This document shows, in pieces, positions 13,201 to 27,900 of a DNA stretch of 64,000 bases. How positions within the stretch are numbered: the first letter of the stretch is position 1; the number at the start of each line of letters is the position of its first letter. A program made the translations under genes and the position numbers. The notes under the pieces were generated by a model. The model was not told where the DNA came from. It worked only from the letters and a program-made list of their open reading frames with translations, and searched no databases. The DNA comes from Symbiodinium natans (lineage: Eukaryota > Sar > Dinophyceae > Suessiales > Symbiodiniaceae): positions 452,811 through 516,810 of the forward strand of contig CAJNDS010001291.1 of assembly GCA_905221605.1 (NCBI GenBank). The letters are read 5' to 3'.

Positions 13201-15915
13201 GCTTAGGTTCGGACACTTCTGAAGGTATTGCTTGATGAGATGAGGGCCGCATCTCAGCAGCAACATCGAGGGCTACAAGGAAGTATACGTTGAGCATCTA
13301 AGCAGTTCCGCCTAATCTAGCACCCCCCCTCCCCCCCCTCTGGCAATAGTACCCGGCAATAGTACAACTCCGTCCGGTGTCAAAGTCTGTAATAAGTCGT
13401 TTTCTATCTTACAGGGTATCGGATTTGGGAAGTGTGCATCATTGAGCCCCCACCTCCTCCTCCCGCCCCTAGCTTTGGCCCAGGAAGGCGCAGTGCACTT
13501 CCACCGCCGAGCAGCATGTCAGGCAAGGACCTCGCCCCGTCATCCTTGGCTCCCCAGTGGGAGTCGTACGACCTGCGCCTGCCCAGTTCCAGGAAATCTG
13601 CCGTAAAGAGGCTTGTCAGCGTTTTCTTGACACGCTTTGATGGGTGGGTCCACTACAAAAGAGCAGTTGAGAAGCCAAGAGCTGATCGGTGAGACCTCGT
13701 TAGCAAACTTGTAGCTGTGCATAGAGAGCTGTGCACTCCGAGTGTTGTGCACTGCTTTCTGGAGCGTTGCAAGAGACAGCGCTCCTCAAGAGCTTGGGAG
13801 CATGGGGGCCCCCAGAGTCGTCCTCAGCCAGCGTCTTTGCTGCCAGGCCTACGTTGCAATGATCGTACGCGCGGGTGGCAAAGTGCGTGGGTTCACCGAG
13901 GCCGGCCCGACCTGCGAACAATAAAAGGGCTGAGCCTCAAGTCTGGTCTTTAATAGGCGGTGTCTCTTCGCAGAAAGTACGATGAAGACGAAGAGAAAAT
14001 GTCTTGGCAGCACCAGTACTCCTACAGTTACATGCTTCTTCTGCTATTGGATTCCGCATGCCAGGAGACCCAATATTCTAAGGCAAACCCGACCGGCTCT
14101 CCCAGGACGGCCGATGGGTCGGGGATCTGAAAGATGACGCGCATCGCCGGCGGGTGGGTTCTTTCACAAAGTCGCCCGGAACTCACAGAAGCAAAGTTCA
14201 GGGTTTGCATTTGGCGCTCGCAGTTCTTTACCGCAGTACGTTTCTCGGTAGAGAGAACCAAGCAAGGATATTGCATTCACATGGCGTTTAAGGAGACAAC
14301 AACATAACTTGCTTTCTCGAGCTGAGCTTTGGTCTGGCGCGTCTCAAATCTTGGGCGAGTCAGAATCTCCACTGAGCGGCTCAGTGTGGCTGCACAGGGC
14401 ACATGGAAATTCGACACATCTGCCACTGCCGCCACAGCGCAGAGGTGGCGCAACTGGCCAGAACTCCTGAATTACAAACCTACAGACACAATCCTGAAGC
14501 CCTACACCTGCAGCCTGCCTCTTAACACACCAGCCTCCACACAGCCGTCATTGCCGACTCAGGTCCCATCCTGGCATCAACTCAGGCGCCGCCACCCTAA
14601 GGTCTAGAGGGCTTAGGATTTTTGGGTGCTCAGGCTGCTCCCGTGATGCACTCACGAGCACATCCTTAGCAAGACACGCAGACTAAAGTGAGTTGTGGGT
14701 GCGTACATATACGTTGCTCACATCCCACCTACAAGGCCTGTTGATTTGATCGCTTTGAACTGCACAAGCGCAGAAGCAAGGGTCGTGTAATGTCATAAGT
14801 CAACACGGGTTACTCTCCATCAAGCTCCCCACTGTTCCCCCGAGTGCTTGGGATGCCATGGGCAGCCATGGGCAGCCATAGGCCCATCAGCATTTGCAAG
14901 TAACGGCAGCTCCGAGCCTCCTGGCCCCAGCAGAAATCTTCTGAAACGGTGATCCGACAATGAGCTTTCAGAGAGACACAACATGTCGAAATGGTCGTCT
15001 TCACGTGCAGCCAGAGCAGCGCAGGCCCTCCCAAAGCCCATTAAACTTAGAGAAGTGCCCAACATAAAGCTGAAGAGTGCTGAAGATCCCGAATATCGAC
15101 TCCTCCAGCGCGAGGCGTCACCGAAGACGCGGTGGATAGGCCGGAGATGGAAGCTGCGAGCGTCGTGGGCAGGGGATGTTGGCAGCGCTGCTGCTGACAT
15201 GTGACAGGAACTGACCGGAGACAAGACCCTGAAAGACATGTTGGGGACTTCAGAACTTGTGTTTTTCGTGCCCGCGCTGTAAGAACGCTGTTAGCATCAG
15301 ATCTAGACTGAAGAACAACCGTACATTTCCTAGTTTTAGTAGAGTGTTTTAGAGGGTTCATTCGCCTAACCAATCACACATGAAATCCTGCTGCGTTAGT
15401 TGGCAGATCGCAAAACCTCTTAAATGAAGGGAGTTTACGTTTATCACTTGCATGTCGTACACGGCTTGCGGCTCACGAGTTGGCGTGGTTTTGGAGCTCA
15501 GAGGCTCAGATCGTCCGCAGGCGACGGAATGTGTGGCCATTGGAGCTGTTGGACATCAACGACCCAGAGCCCGGGCCTATGCTTCTCAGCCCGGTCGAAG
15601 GGCACCCTGCGCACGACTCTGCGAATTAATGCAAAGGATGACAAGCGACAGCCATGTGCCCGTTTTGGCTCTTTAAGCTGGATCGGGCTGTTCAGAGATG
15701 GACATCCAGTTTTGCCTGAGGCAAGTCCAGTTGGTGTACGATGTCTTGCGATACTCGCCCACCGCTGTCCGTCATTTGCCCGGGGCCTCGGTGAGAAAGT
15801 CATGGGGATCTCAACCATTGAAAATCAGTTGTCTGGCAGAAACAGAGAGACAGACAGGCAAAGATATCGAGAAAGAGTATATGACAAAACAGATACAACC
15901 TTTGAAAGAATAAAG

Positions 15916-15975
<60 letters not shown>

Positions 15976-18900
15976 TCGGGTGGTCCGGGGAAACTTTCAT
16001 CGGGGCTGTATGTCTCATGCCGACAGGATCACGGACCGGGCGCGCCTCGTGCGCGGAGGGCGTGCTTGCGCGTCCTTCAAGCCCTGCAGAAGAAGAAGAA
16101 CAAGAAGAACAAGAAGAAGAAGAAGAAGAAGAAGAAGAAGAAGAAGAAGAGAGAGAGAGAGAGTCAAGAGTAAACAAGGGTAGTTGTCAGGGAGTCGAAG
16201 CACCGGGGTGGAAAACCTTCCTGGCGGGGCTTACACGTCTCATGCCGACTGGACCACGGACCGGGCGTGCCTTGTGCGCCCTTCAAGCCCTGAAGAGGAG
16301 GAAGAAGAAGAAGAAGAAGACGAAGAAAAGAGCGAGAGAGGGGGCCGATAACATACTAACGAGCTGAGGGTTGGGGCTGGGGGAGGTTTTCGGACAGGTT
16401 TTGCAGGTGCGAGGCCTTTGGGGGGGAGAAGGTTGACAGTTTGAGGGGGTTTTCGCTGGAGCACGCCCCTTGGGGCGGTCCCTGCTGGGACTACGTGCGG
16501 AGGGGGAAGGGAGGAAGGGAGGAAGGGAGAGTGAACGAGCGAGCGAGCACGCACGCGACAACCCTCCAGACCACAGCATATCAGGCCCTTCAATCCCAAA
16601 AGTGGCACATGCCAAACCGAAAAGCCACGAGCGTATCTTAAGTACGAATAGCATGACACAGCCGGGTGCCACCATGGATGACTCCGATAATTACTGGCTA
16701 AAGAAGTAGAGAGCCCAAGCAACGCACACACCACGTGAGAGCCCAAGCAACGCACACACCACGTGGGGAAGGCATCTCACAGGCAACAACAGCGTTAAAC
16801 TCCGATACTCGCACCGCTTGGGGCGAACACTTGGGGGATCTTCTGGGGTTGCGCGTGCTGGAAGGAAGGAGTGAAGGAAGGAAGAGACCAAGCAGGACTT
16901 GCATGCTTGCAACTTGGGCGTGTGTTGTGCGCTGCAGGCCCTCAGGTTCCCCATGAGAAGAAGAATATGCAAGAGGAGGAAGAAGCAGAAGAAGAAGAGA
17001 CCGAGGAGTGGAGAATATGTGAAGACACGTGTGTGTGAAAGGCTTCAAAAGAGAGCTGGGAGCCAATAGCAGAAAGTATCTCGATTCTTGCTTCACGGCT
17101 CTCAAACCGTTTCAAGAAGAGTTTGCATGCTAAGTGGCCGAGGCTGGAGCACCATGTGTTTGTCGCACGGGCCTTGGGGCAAGCAGGTGTGGGCGATAGC
17201 CGGTAGGGAACAACCGAAGCAAGGCTTCACCCCAAAAAACATGACTCGCACCAGTGGAAGCCCAGATAGCTGGGCAAACGTACCCGGCACCTTGCGTACC
17301 CCTGCTCAAGTAACATATGACGTCTGCGCATAATATGTATGTATATATTATATATATATATAGCTATATCCATATCTATATCTATATACATAAATGGAGC
17401 ACATGTTACTATACATGACACAATTTACATATGCGCATGTTCTGTATACATATGTGTCTATCTATCTATATATATATATATATCTATCTCTATCTATATC
17501 TATCTATCTCTCTGTGTGCGTGTGTGCAATTTGGCCTGCAGTCCCCACCAAACTCCGAGCCTGCCCGCGCACCCTCTTCGAGCGATTCCCAGGCTGGAAC
17601 CTTGGATCGCAACGAGACCCAACTTACTGCCTGTGGCCAGGAGCCCTGCCCTACACCTCGGCGCTAATTTTTTTTAGATTCAGACTCATATGCTGCGGGA
17701 CTTGGGGCGGGTGCAGGTTGAACAGAAGTTGAGCGGTGTGTATGTCAGCCTTCACGCCCTCCAGTTGGAGGGGCACCAAGACGACTCCGTGCAAAACAAC
17801 CGCAGTTTTGCGCATTGTTAACAGATGGAAAATCCCTAAACCTTGCATCAGCCCAATCCTCTACTGCATTGCCAGGAGCTGGCGGGGTCGGCATCTTAGT
17901 CTCGACAGCTGGCTTGCTCAGAAGACTGACAACTCTTGAACCTGCATTGAGCCAACTTCATGTCCTGTAAGATGTCATTTCTTAACATCCAGGAGCCCTG
18001 GAAGCGCCTTCGAAGTCAAACCCCGAGCCCGCGATCCAGAGCTTGTCCAAGGCCACAGCTCTTCCAGCAATGCCTGGGTTTCAGCGGCACGCCAAACGAT
18101 TTGCTGCCAGAGCCCAGGGACTTCTTGGGGTTGCTGAGAAGGACCAATCGGATTTGTGTTCGGCAGTTAAGGGTAGGGATACGGTAGAGTTCCCCATCTG
18201 GTCGCTCAGGCCAAAATCCATGGGGCGGTGCATCTACGCAGAGGGAGATGATGGGAAAGTCCTTCAGGTTGGTCCAGAGTTTTTGCGGCCACTGCTGGAC
18301 CTGTGAAGATGCCACAAGTCCCCTGCACTTCTGTGTCCACAGGTCCTCAGTTCTACACAAAATGTCTCAGTCGTCGAGCGCTGAACTCAGAGGAGAAGCG
18401 GTTGTCATACTGTGCACAGCACATAAAGGGGGTGTTCGTGCCACGAGTGCCTCTTAACTCATTTGTGCTCCAGGCAAGCGCAAGGCAACGCGTCCCCAGA
18501 AGTGGAATTGCGTCTGTAGACCCAATTGTGGAGTGATGGAAGGCTTGGACGCTGGAGTCCTACACAAATCCTGGACATCGCCGGTCTCTCAGAATGTAAA
18601 GGAAACAATGACGACATCATACATGACCCACAGGCAAGTATAGTTACGTCTTGACATTGACCAGTGAGGGTAACCATCGCGGACCCAGGGCCTCGGGCTG
18701 CCCCCCAGGCCCTCTAGCATCCTCCTACGACCAGGTCGCCAAAACCCGCAGCACCCGCGGGAATAGGCCGGTCGTTGTGGGTGCCATCCCAACGTCTTTT
18801 TCTTGAGGGCGAAACATTCTTGGGGCAGTTGCTCCAAAGCGCACCCTCGCTGCGTCCCAAGTTGACAGGCTCTCTGTTGAAGTCGCACTTCGCTGGGCTG

Positions 18901-21900
18901 AGTGTACACCCGAAATGCCAAAACTATTAAAAGTTGCATCTTCTGGCACTCGGCAACGGATATGCCAGAAGTTCAGAAAGACTGCCTGCTGAAGCATCTG
19001 TTCTATCTATCTGAACCCCCCTTCCATCAAAAACTTGAGATGAGAAAAGCCCTGTTTAGTAAATATTCATAAGGGACGGCTGGGATCCCCCCCCCCCCTG
19101 CTTGGCCGAACAGAACCCGAAAGAGGATGCAGGTCATATGCAGCAAAAGCCTGACACGAACGACAACCGTAGATTCAATCGGGATTGATGGTGCAGGCCG
19201 AGGTACCATGCGTTGATCGACTCTGGCGCTTTAGCCAGGGCCCAAAGATTGCGAGGGTAGCGCCGATAAGGATGTGCTTGGATGCTTTTGGATTGGCGTC
19301 ATCGACGAGTTGGGCGCACCACCCTTTTTTCTGACTACCCTTGCGCACTGATGCCAACTGAGGGTGCATCAGTATAGATTAAGGGGTGCATGTACAGCAT
19401 GTCTGATACGGCACGGACAGTGGGGAATGTCTGGGCAGTGGTATGGGGTTAGAATTGATGTGCTTGCTGATTACTCAGCTCATGATGCCGTTCTTTTGCT
19501 TTAGAAGTAGAGCCCTCCGAACCGACTCCGGTTGCCACGAGCCTACAACTGAAAAAACCACCGTACGTAGGCCTCAAGCAATTCCGTCGCACCAAAAAGG
19601 TCACAGGGATGACGAACAGAGAAGTTGCAGAGTCGCTTGCTCAGCCTTGCTCGTAGTGATGGATCTGCATGCTTAGCCATGCATTGCTGGCACGTGAGCC
19701 TGTGAACATCGAGACGCTTATGGTGTCCAACATGACTCCAGTGGAGCATTTGTCAGTTTTTTTTCTGCAGCTTTTGAGTGAATATTTCTGCTCGTGATAT
19801 GAGAAGCTGAACTCTGGCTGGGATCTTGCTAAGAGGTGAAAGAATGGTCCACAACAGAACATTTATCCCCGCATGATTCCTCATCATCAGCATCATCCTC
19901 ATCAAATCTCATCATCATCGGCATGGCTGCAATTCTGGAATGGCATCGTAGGATGGCATTGCTGGAATGTCAGACTCTACTCCTTTGCCCACGGCATCTG
20001 GTGGAGCTGTGTAGGACGCCTTATGAAAATTTACTCGGCAATTTGCATCGTATGAGTCAAGGGCAGGCGAGCATCAATGGATGCCGAAAGCAGTGTCTGC
20101 ATTTGCATGGAGTTCAAGGTACCTCCTGGAAAATGGGCTTGAGGGTCTCGATGGTGTGCTTTTCCTGGACGAGCGCGATGAGCGGGCCGGCCGCTGATAG
20201 CTTTGGGTCATTTTGGGTCTGAAATTAGAAGTGTGGAGTGCGGCAGGATCGCGGCTGCTTATAGTGTGTGTTTCTTGTGGTCTATGTGAATGGGTTGAGG
20301 TCTGAAGTTGGAGCGGGGTAGTCCCCCGTCACGCCCCTTCAGTTGCAGAACCTTTTTGACCTGAAACGTGAGGCCTTCAAGCCCTGCGGCCAGGTCGTGT
20401 TGGAACGTGACAGCCGCCGGGTTGTCGAGTTAGTCCGGATCTCAGTGGGAGGCTGCACTTTCAGCTTTGCGCACATCCGTGCCGAAGGGTGCGCGGGTCG
20501 TCGTTGAGGTTCCTCCTGCCCATAGTTATAGCAACGCCGTCAACCAGCCGTCAACACCAAGCTCTATGGCATTCAAGAATAGGGGCGCGCCGGGTTTGGC
20601 TCCGAGGACGTGCCCGCCCCGGAACCAAACTGAGATCTCAGCAGGTCCGACCGCAGAGCAGATACACCCACGCATGTTAGAGTCTGTTAGAGCCCCTAAA
20701 TTGCGGAGTTCTGGCGTCGTGCCATCCTGCAGCCATGGGAGTGTGCGGCTCCTGGTGCATGCGAAAACCGCGGCACCAGGTGTCCAAAGCCACTTTCGCC
20801 AAGTCCAAGGCAGAGCCCTTTTCAGGTGTAATTAATCGTAGGCCTGTTTCGACCGTCTTGGGGTCTCCTTGTACACCCCTGCCATCCCACGGAAGGTGGA
20901 TCTGGTCAATGCCTGCCGCCACATGATTGACTTTCTGCGGGAGGTTGACACTCTAAGCAGCACTGGCAAAGCTTCGGATTTCGACTCGGGGAAAGGCTCC
21001 GCTGTGGTGTTGGTGGCGTTGCCCATGCAGTTAGGAGCCCTCTTGAATTACCATGGCTTGTCACGGGATCCACGCAGCAGACGTTGTGCAGCGATTTTCT
21101 GCTCAGGACCGGTATCCCTGCCTGTACGTAAACGAACAGGCGCTTGCAAGCCCAAATGTTTCCCTAAACCCTGCTCGGAAGGTAGGCACTGCAGCCAAGC
21201 AGGGCAATCAGAGGGTTCCATTGCTGCAGGTGCTTCGGGAGGCCATCCAACGCTACGAAAACGTTTGGCTGCCCCTTCTGGCCAACAATGGCAATGGCTC
21301 CAACCCTCTCCTGGTTCCGCCTATCGATGTCGAGTGGGTGTGGCACTGCCATATGCTCCTCGGACCCACTGGTTCCAGTTTCCTTCACCTCTTAACTGAC
21401 TTTCTGTACTGTGGCTTGTTTTTGGGTTGCATCAGCCATGCAACCTGATCTTGAGGCTTTGCCCCAGGGCGTACCGAGAGGATGTCGCAGCCATCACGGG
21501 CCTTTCGGATGCTGGGCTGTAGAAAATGGCTGAATCAAGGGAAATCTAGGCCGTAGGCCCTGCTTTGCACGCCTTTGCTGTAAGGGATGCGGCCCTGCCC
21601 GATTCGTGTCTGATGGCTTCGTGTGTCGCACCTCGAGCTTGGCACTTTGCCTTCCGCTGGCACTTCGTGGTTCCGCAACACGCGCAGCAGACCGTTTCGG
21701 CAGGCACGACGATACGGCCTTCGAGATTCGATTCGGTTCCTGAATCTTGAAGTGGACGATTCGGCAAAGATGCGAGGGCACCAACGTCTACCCTCCCGAG
21801 TGGCACCCACCAGATCTAGATACGTAGTCATACATGTTCGGTTCGTGTTCATACTCGTTCTGTCATGTTGCTCCACTGACAATTAAAATGGCATCTAGCC

Positions 21901-24900
21901 ATTAGCCCGAAAAAAGAGCTTCAACGCAGTCTCGATTCAGGTGCTCATATTTTGTTGAATGTCGATTGAGACATATACATACATGTTTTGTGTTTAGGCC
22001 TCGGCATCAGCATCCAGACTGATCGCATCGTAAACTTGTACTTGAAGATGCTTCTGCCCATCAATGTCGAAGCATGTTAGCAATCAGGAGCCGCCCGACC
22101 ACCGCTTGGTACCGCGCGTTGGGAAGGAGTTGAGATGAGTTGAGAGTCCGGGAGAAATATGCCGGAAAGCCAATTCCAAGAGTTTGCCCCGCTCCCGCAT
22201 TTTATCACAGCACTGGCCCCATGCAATGCACTATGGATCGTTGGAGTGCCAAGACCGTGACATGAGGCATGAAAAGAAAGAACCTGTAGTACCCAGAACC
22301 CATCAAATCCCAAAGCCTTTACAGCGACAGGCTCCAGGCAGAGTCCCTGCATATCTGTTTGCAGTCTTAGGCCTTCCTGTCGGAATTCCGAAGTTTCAGA
22401 GCGTCCAGGAGTTCGCATCCGCCCGATCCCGCGCCATCTCTCTTTGGGACAAGGTGCCTGCCTTTTTGTAGTCAAGGTGGGTTGGGGTTTCAGAACGTCG
22501 GCCCGAAAGATAAGCAGAATGATCCGCCTTGTCAATTTACTTCCCAGAGTTCAAAGAGACTGTTTTTGGGGGAGTCCCAGTTCAGGGGTCAAAATGCGCT
22601 TGAGCCCATCCCGGGCCAGCCTCGAGGCTTGTGGACAGCTCAGAGGTACCGTGGTGTCTTCTTTCGCGACACTTCGTGGGATAACTGGCGTTTACCTTTC
22701 ATCGTGGGACGGTTTGGCTACTCTGACATGTTGTGTTAATGTGCTTGCCTCAAACAATCTGGTACACCTCTTCACTGTTGCTCGCGTGAGATATGCAGTC
22801 CTTAGTGCCGCCCTTGGCATTCAACTTCTCATGTACAGCATCATTCAGGAGACGTACATGCACGAAGCAGTCTTGCTCCTGCAGGCCATATAATATAGTT
22901 GCCCTGAATCTCGTGCTGCATGTTGACATCGTTTGCTGGCTGAGTCTTGGTTTAGACGCGTGGAGCGTGCCGGGCAGTAGTGCGTGTGCCGTCGTCTGCA
23001 CCTTCCACTCATCGACAAGTCAGTTATTCCTTGACATTGAGAGAGAGATCAGGTTATTTCCTTTCAGGCTTCTTGTATGCAACAAAAATCAGTTGCATGG
23101 TGATGAGGGGGGTGTTGATGCTCTGAAGTTGGTAGGACAGGGGCGGCGACTACGACATCACGCAGGGCCTGCAAAATGCACCGCTGCTGGCAGGTTACGA
23201 GGGCAATGCAGCTGGGCTTGATCCGAGAATTTGAAGTTTGTTCTTGTGTTTCAGCACGGGACTGTATGCCTGGTGTCGCTGTGTCTTCATGGAGGGCTGT
23301 GATGCAATGTGGTGGTGGTTGTGGTCGCGTGGTTCGGTGGTGTCAGTCATCGTTTGGATTGCGGTTGTGACGTGTGGTGGTGGCACCTGTTTGCGCACGA
23401 ACACGTGACAATCCACCGTTGGCACCTAGACGAAGAACTTCACCAACTTGAAGAGGAAGTTCAGAACTTCCGGGACACCTGGGTCATTGTCAGGTTGTCC
23501 TCAGTTCGGCACTTCCAACTGCCAACTCGTGCCTTGGTTCCCTTGCCTTCGTTCCCTTAGGCCGCACAGAAGAGCAAGTATGACATCGTGGCAGCGTGTG
23601 AGAGGCAAACTACCTTAGCATGCTGCCTATGGGTAGAGGGCTTTCTGGCTTTCTCGGTGCGGTTCGAGGTCAACGGGTTTACCCGCATGGACTTCAAGTG
23701 TATTGGAGACAAGGTGACGGATCGGACTGCAACGCAGGTTATTCTGCCGTCTGTAGGTCAGGGTATCAGGGGATGTCCGGGGCAGAGCCCGTGTTCAAGC
23801 TTCCGACCTTGAGGCTTGTGACATCCCACCTGAACTTGCTGAGCTTCATGCAGCACATGCTGCAGCCCCAAACCATAGCAGAACTGCCACATGTGCCCTG
23901 TGGGATTAGATGGACTAGCCCCAAGGATCTGAAGACCTGACAAACCTCGTCGCACTCAACTGATGTCAGGCAAATGGCCTTTCACTACCAGGCGGCCCTT
24001 TTCGGTGCTCAAAGCCATAGTTGCCATAGTTGATGGTCCTGCACAGGGTCAATTTCGTGTGACTGTCTTGTGCGATGAGGGTATATGAGGGTGCAAGCGG
24101 ACGCAGGGAGGTTTCACTTGCGCTGGAACCAGCTGCTACGGTGGGCCTGTTTCGGATGTAATCGACTTGCAAGGTGGCGGTGATGCCTCATTATCGGGAC
24201 CGCTATTACTTGGAGCTCGCTGTCGAGAGAGTCTCAGAAGCGATGCAGGATTCATATTCTGGAGTTGCTTGTTTAGTTCTGTTTCTGATAGAACTGTCTG
24301 GCGCCACGGATGGAAAACGCGGCTCGGACGGTCTGCAATCTCGGGCCAACCAAGCAAGGGACCATCCTGATGCCGACATTGCAGTGTGATTTCCCAGAGG
24401 AAGGGCTCAACGAAAGTAAAGACCCTGCAGGGGTGTCGCAGTATGCAGGAGCAAGCAGAACTCAACAACAAGGTCGCCATTGTTGGGTACGTTTGCATCT
24501 CCACGCAAAGGATACTTGGACAAGTTCCTTGAGCTGAAGCGGCGGCGGCCAAATGCCTCTCGGAATGTCTTTCAGGCATCCTAACCATGTTAGGAGTAGT
24601 CCTGGTGGTGGTCCCGAGAGGTTCAGGCGCAGCAGCCTCAAATTACTTGTTTGTTTTTGGTTTTTTGCTCTTTGTTGACAATCCTGCGCACCAGAGTCTC
24701 CTGATGTCTCCTGCAGGGTGTTCTAGAGAATCGGGGTCCATAGGGGGCGGGAGAGGATTGGAGGCGATGAAACGGGGATTCTGCATGGGAACCGTTGGGA
24801 ACCTTCACCCATGGCCAGGGCGAGGCGAATTAAGCTCATGTGTGCTCGCACGCCAATTGCTCAGAGGTTCGGCAGATCCAGCCCTTTGGGTGTTGCTCGA

Positions 24901-27900
24901 GGCCCCCCTGAGCCTTCCTAACTACACACGCTCCTGACCTTAACATAACCTTAGCTTTCCTCCGGCGGAAGTGACTCTGGGACACTTCCAGCGCTAAGGA
25001 AGGATACAGTGGCCCCGCCCACCGTGCCCCCTTATCCCATCGTGCCGCAAGCTCCCCTGCAAGGGCTCCCATGAAGCATCTGTCGCGAGAATGCCAACTA
25101 AGCTAGTCATGCAAACCCTGTACGGAACTGGTGCGCCTCATGATTGGATGGCTCCCAAGGATTTCTGGGTGCCAACCTACGACATCGACTGCGCGTGGCA
25201 TGCTCACCAGTTGCATCCAAGGTGCTACTACGAGGAGACTCGGGTGTTTATTGAGATTTGAGAAAGATTCGACTCTTTGCAACGGCAGCTTGGGTTTCTG
25301 ATCCTTACAAGGGCCAACAAACGTTTAACCCGCTTCTTGCAGATTGAAGGCCTTAGTGTAGTGGAACTTTGGAGGAGACCACACGACTGTGTGGTGCCAT
25401 GCTGCCGCATGACGATAGCGGCCTGCCAGCAGTTGAGCGGTGGCCTTGCGGGAGCGAAGTACCGTTTGCTGTTGGCTCATAAGAAGGTCATCCTGTCTGG
25501 CCGAGTCTTAATATTCGTGTGCCAGTCACGACAAGTCACAAGTCGCAAGACGTCGTAGCACGGGCAGGTGTCAATGACCGCTCCGAGGGCTCTCGTCTCA
25601 ACAGCCGTTGGGAGGACAGTGCCTCCGATGTCTCCGTTTCCCAAAATTTAGCCTTCGCCACACGGTGGAGAAGAGTTTGGCAGTGCAATTAGAATGGGGC
25701 AATGGTCCGAAGTGCTTTTGACCCCTCCACATTCTGATGGAGGCTTCCAATCACTTCGTTGTGTCGGCACACGGACGCGCGCAGCCATCCTGAAGTCCTA
25801 GCAGTACAGCAGGGGCGAAAGTGGTAGTAACTGGTAGTATAAGCGGCATCAGTTGCGACACGGTGCTGAGCCTGAACAGGAAACGAAGAGCGCGTGGATG
25901 CAGGAGTTTCACGACGGTGGCCCAGCAACGGCTGGCGGGATGTACCGAGGCGAGACTTGACGTTGCCGCAGACTTCAATCTCGGGTTCGAAAGATTCGAA
26001 AGTGTGACTGTTTCCATGGTCTTTCGTTGAGCAGGCCTGGCAATCAAGGAGCCGACACAACTGACATAGGTGTGTGTGTGTGTGTGCACAGGTCTCGTGA
26101 CCATCGAAGAGAGGCAGTACCGAGATCGACAATGGAGCTTGCTTCGACAATCTCTAGAAACTTGGGCGAGCTTTGGACCCCTGAAGAATCACCAACATCC
26201 AGAAACACTTCTTGTTTGTTCTCCCAGAGCAGTAAGCCCCTAACCCCTCATGAAAGCATGAAGAGAGCCATAAATGAAATCACTTCGGCGTCCAGACCTT
26301 TTAACTGCCGCTGAACACCCCCGAACACTTCTGATTAATCACGACAACGCAACACGTTGGGTCAGCGCCAGTGACTTGTGGGTTCTTTCTGAAGTTGCTT
26401 TGAACCGACCATGGCAGAAGTCCGGCTCGGGCTCGACTAATGTATCTTCCTGCCAGTATCGGCTACAGTGATTGTTGTTGGCCGACGTGGCTGATTTGTG
26501 GGACAGGTTCAGGCCCCGGGCGCCACCCTGCCAATGTGACCCGAGCAGGGAGAGATAAGAGAGCAGATGAGAGCAGGGGGTTCGTCCCCTTATATAAATT
26601 GTATATAGGCTCTACAAAAAGAAATGGAGATGCGATCGAAGAAGGTTATTCACCGAGGTGGGAGGGAGGGAGGGAAAGAAAGAACGCAAGCACAATAAGT
26701 CTGACAGAAAGAAGCATCCCAAGACGGGGTATGTCGCTCTGGACGGAAATTGCTTGCGCGGCCGAGGTCCTTCAAGGGACCTCTAAGCGTGCACCAGCAG
26801 ACGACGAAGAGGATTTCGGAGAGAGAGAGAGAGAGCGAGACAGACAGGCGATGCGGCCTTTTCGGGGGCTATGCTTGAGGCAGAGGGAGAGAGAGAGCGA
26901 GGGAGAGGCGGAGCCCACTGAGCCGACTGAACCAACTACACTACTCTACACTACTCTACACTACACCACACTACACATCACTACACTATACACACGCACG
27001 AACACAAAGACAATCAAGCATGTAATGAATCTTGACGTGGCAGGCTCCAGAGAGCCGACAAGGTGAACAGGTGCCCACAATGTGTAAAATTTGGGGAGTT
27101 TAGGGTTCAGGGGTTTATGACCATATGTTGCTTCGTGTTAGCGGGATCATCTGAGATCTCGGGGAGTTGCCGGAGAGTCTTAGCGGGCACAGCCACTCTC
27201 GCCCTCGTACACCCTGTCCCCGTTTACGGTTGTTATTATCGGGTTCGGTGACCAGTTCGGCGAGTGGTTTAGAACAGGTCTAAGCCATTCGAGCAGAGGC
27301 TATGCCCGGATCCCACATGCATCTTCTCAGGCCGCTGCCCAGATACCACAGACGGTTTCCCTCGAAGCGCCATGGCCCGCCAGAGGTGGACCAGAGGCCC
27401 AGAGGGCTGCAGCATGCGAGTCTTGTGAAGGGGGCAGTGTGGAGGACTGAAGCGGGCAAGAGCCTTTGGGGACTTTGTTGAGATCTCCGAGGTCCCCGAA
27501 GAACCTTAAGGACCTTAGCCACTTAAACCTCCGGACCTCATATTTTTCAACTTCAAGCTATCCAGGCAAGAGTTCCTTGGGTGCATCGCAAGGACCGACG
27601 CTTACTGTACCTGTACAGAACTTCGCCTCAGGGCTGTAGTTGAGCCGCACGATCCAGCAGAGGTGAATGCCGGCATGTCTCCCAAGTCGTTTGCTTTTGT
27701 TTATATCAAATGACGTGCATTCAGAACAGCAAGCTGTCCGGCAATAGATGCACAACAATGTTTCGTAGATTGCCATGGTAAAGCTCCACGACCAAAGCGC
27801 GCAGCCCCAAAGAGCTCCAGGACGCTCAGAGCCCGCAGCTCTCCGGCCTAAAGCGCTTCTCGCGCCTGGGCATAATCCGCCACAGATCACCAAAGCCAAG

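Larger units (their letters stand above)
15791..18051. other. Gene 1 intronic stretch, repeat-rich
   Basis: It contains GA and GAA tracts, a diverged duplication, a 28-bp tandem duplication and TA/TATC tracts (listed separately). One linker exon between RHL and LFQQCLGFSGTP is expected but was not found. Confidence 0.5.

Noticed and set aside
15424-16203. Long frames on both strands across the GA/GAA tracts
   Set aside because: Their length comes from low-complexity repeats.
18016-18360. 114-codon - strand frame (FPIISLCVDAPPHGFWPE)
   Set aside because: It overlaps three phased + strand gene-1 exons with family motifs.
18343-18431. A very protein-like frame (CLSRRALNSEEKRLSYCAQH)
   Set aside because: It breaks phase with the certain exon ending at 18267. 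The other frame (VLSSTQNVSVVE) keeps phase and fits the family.
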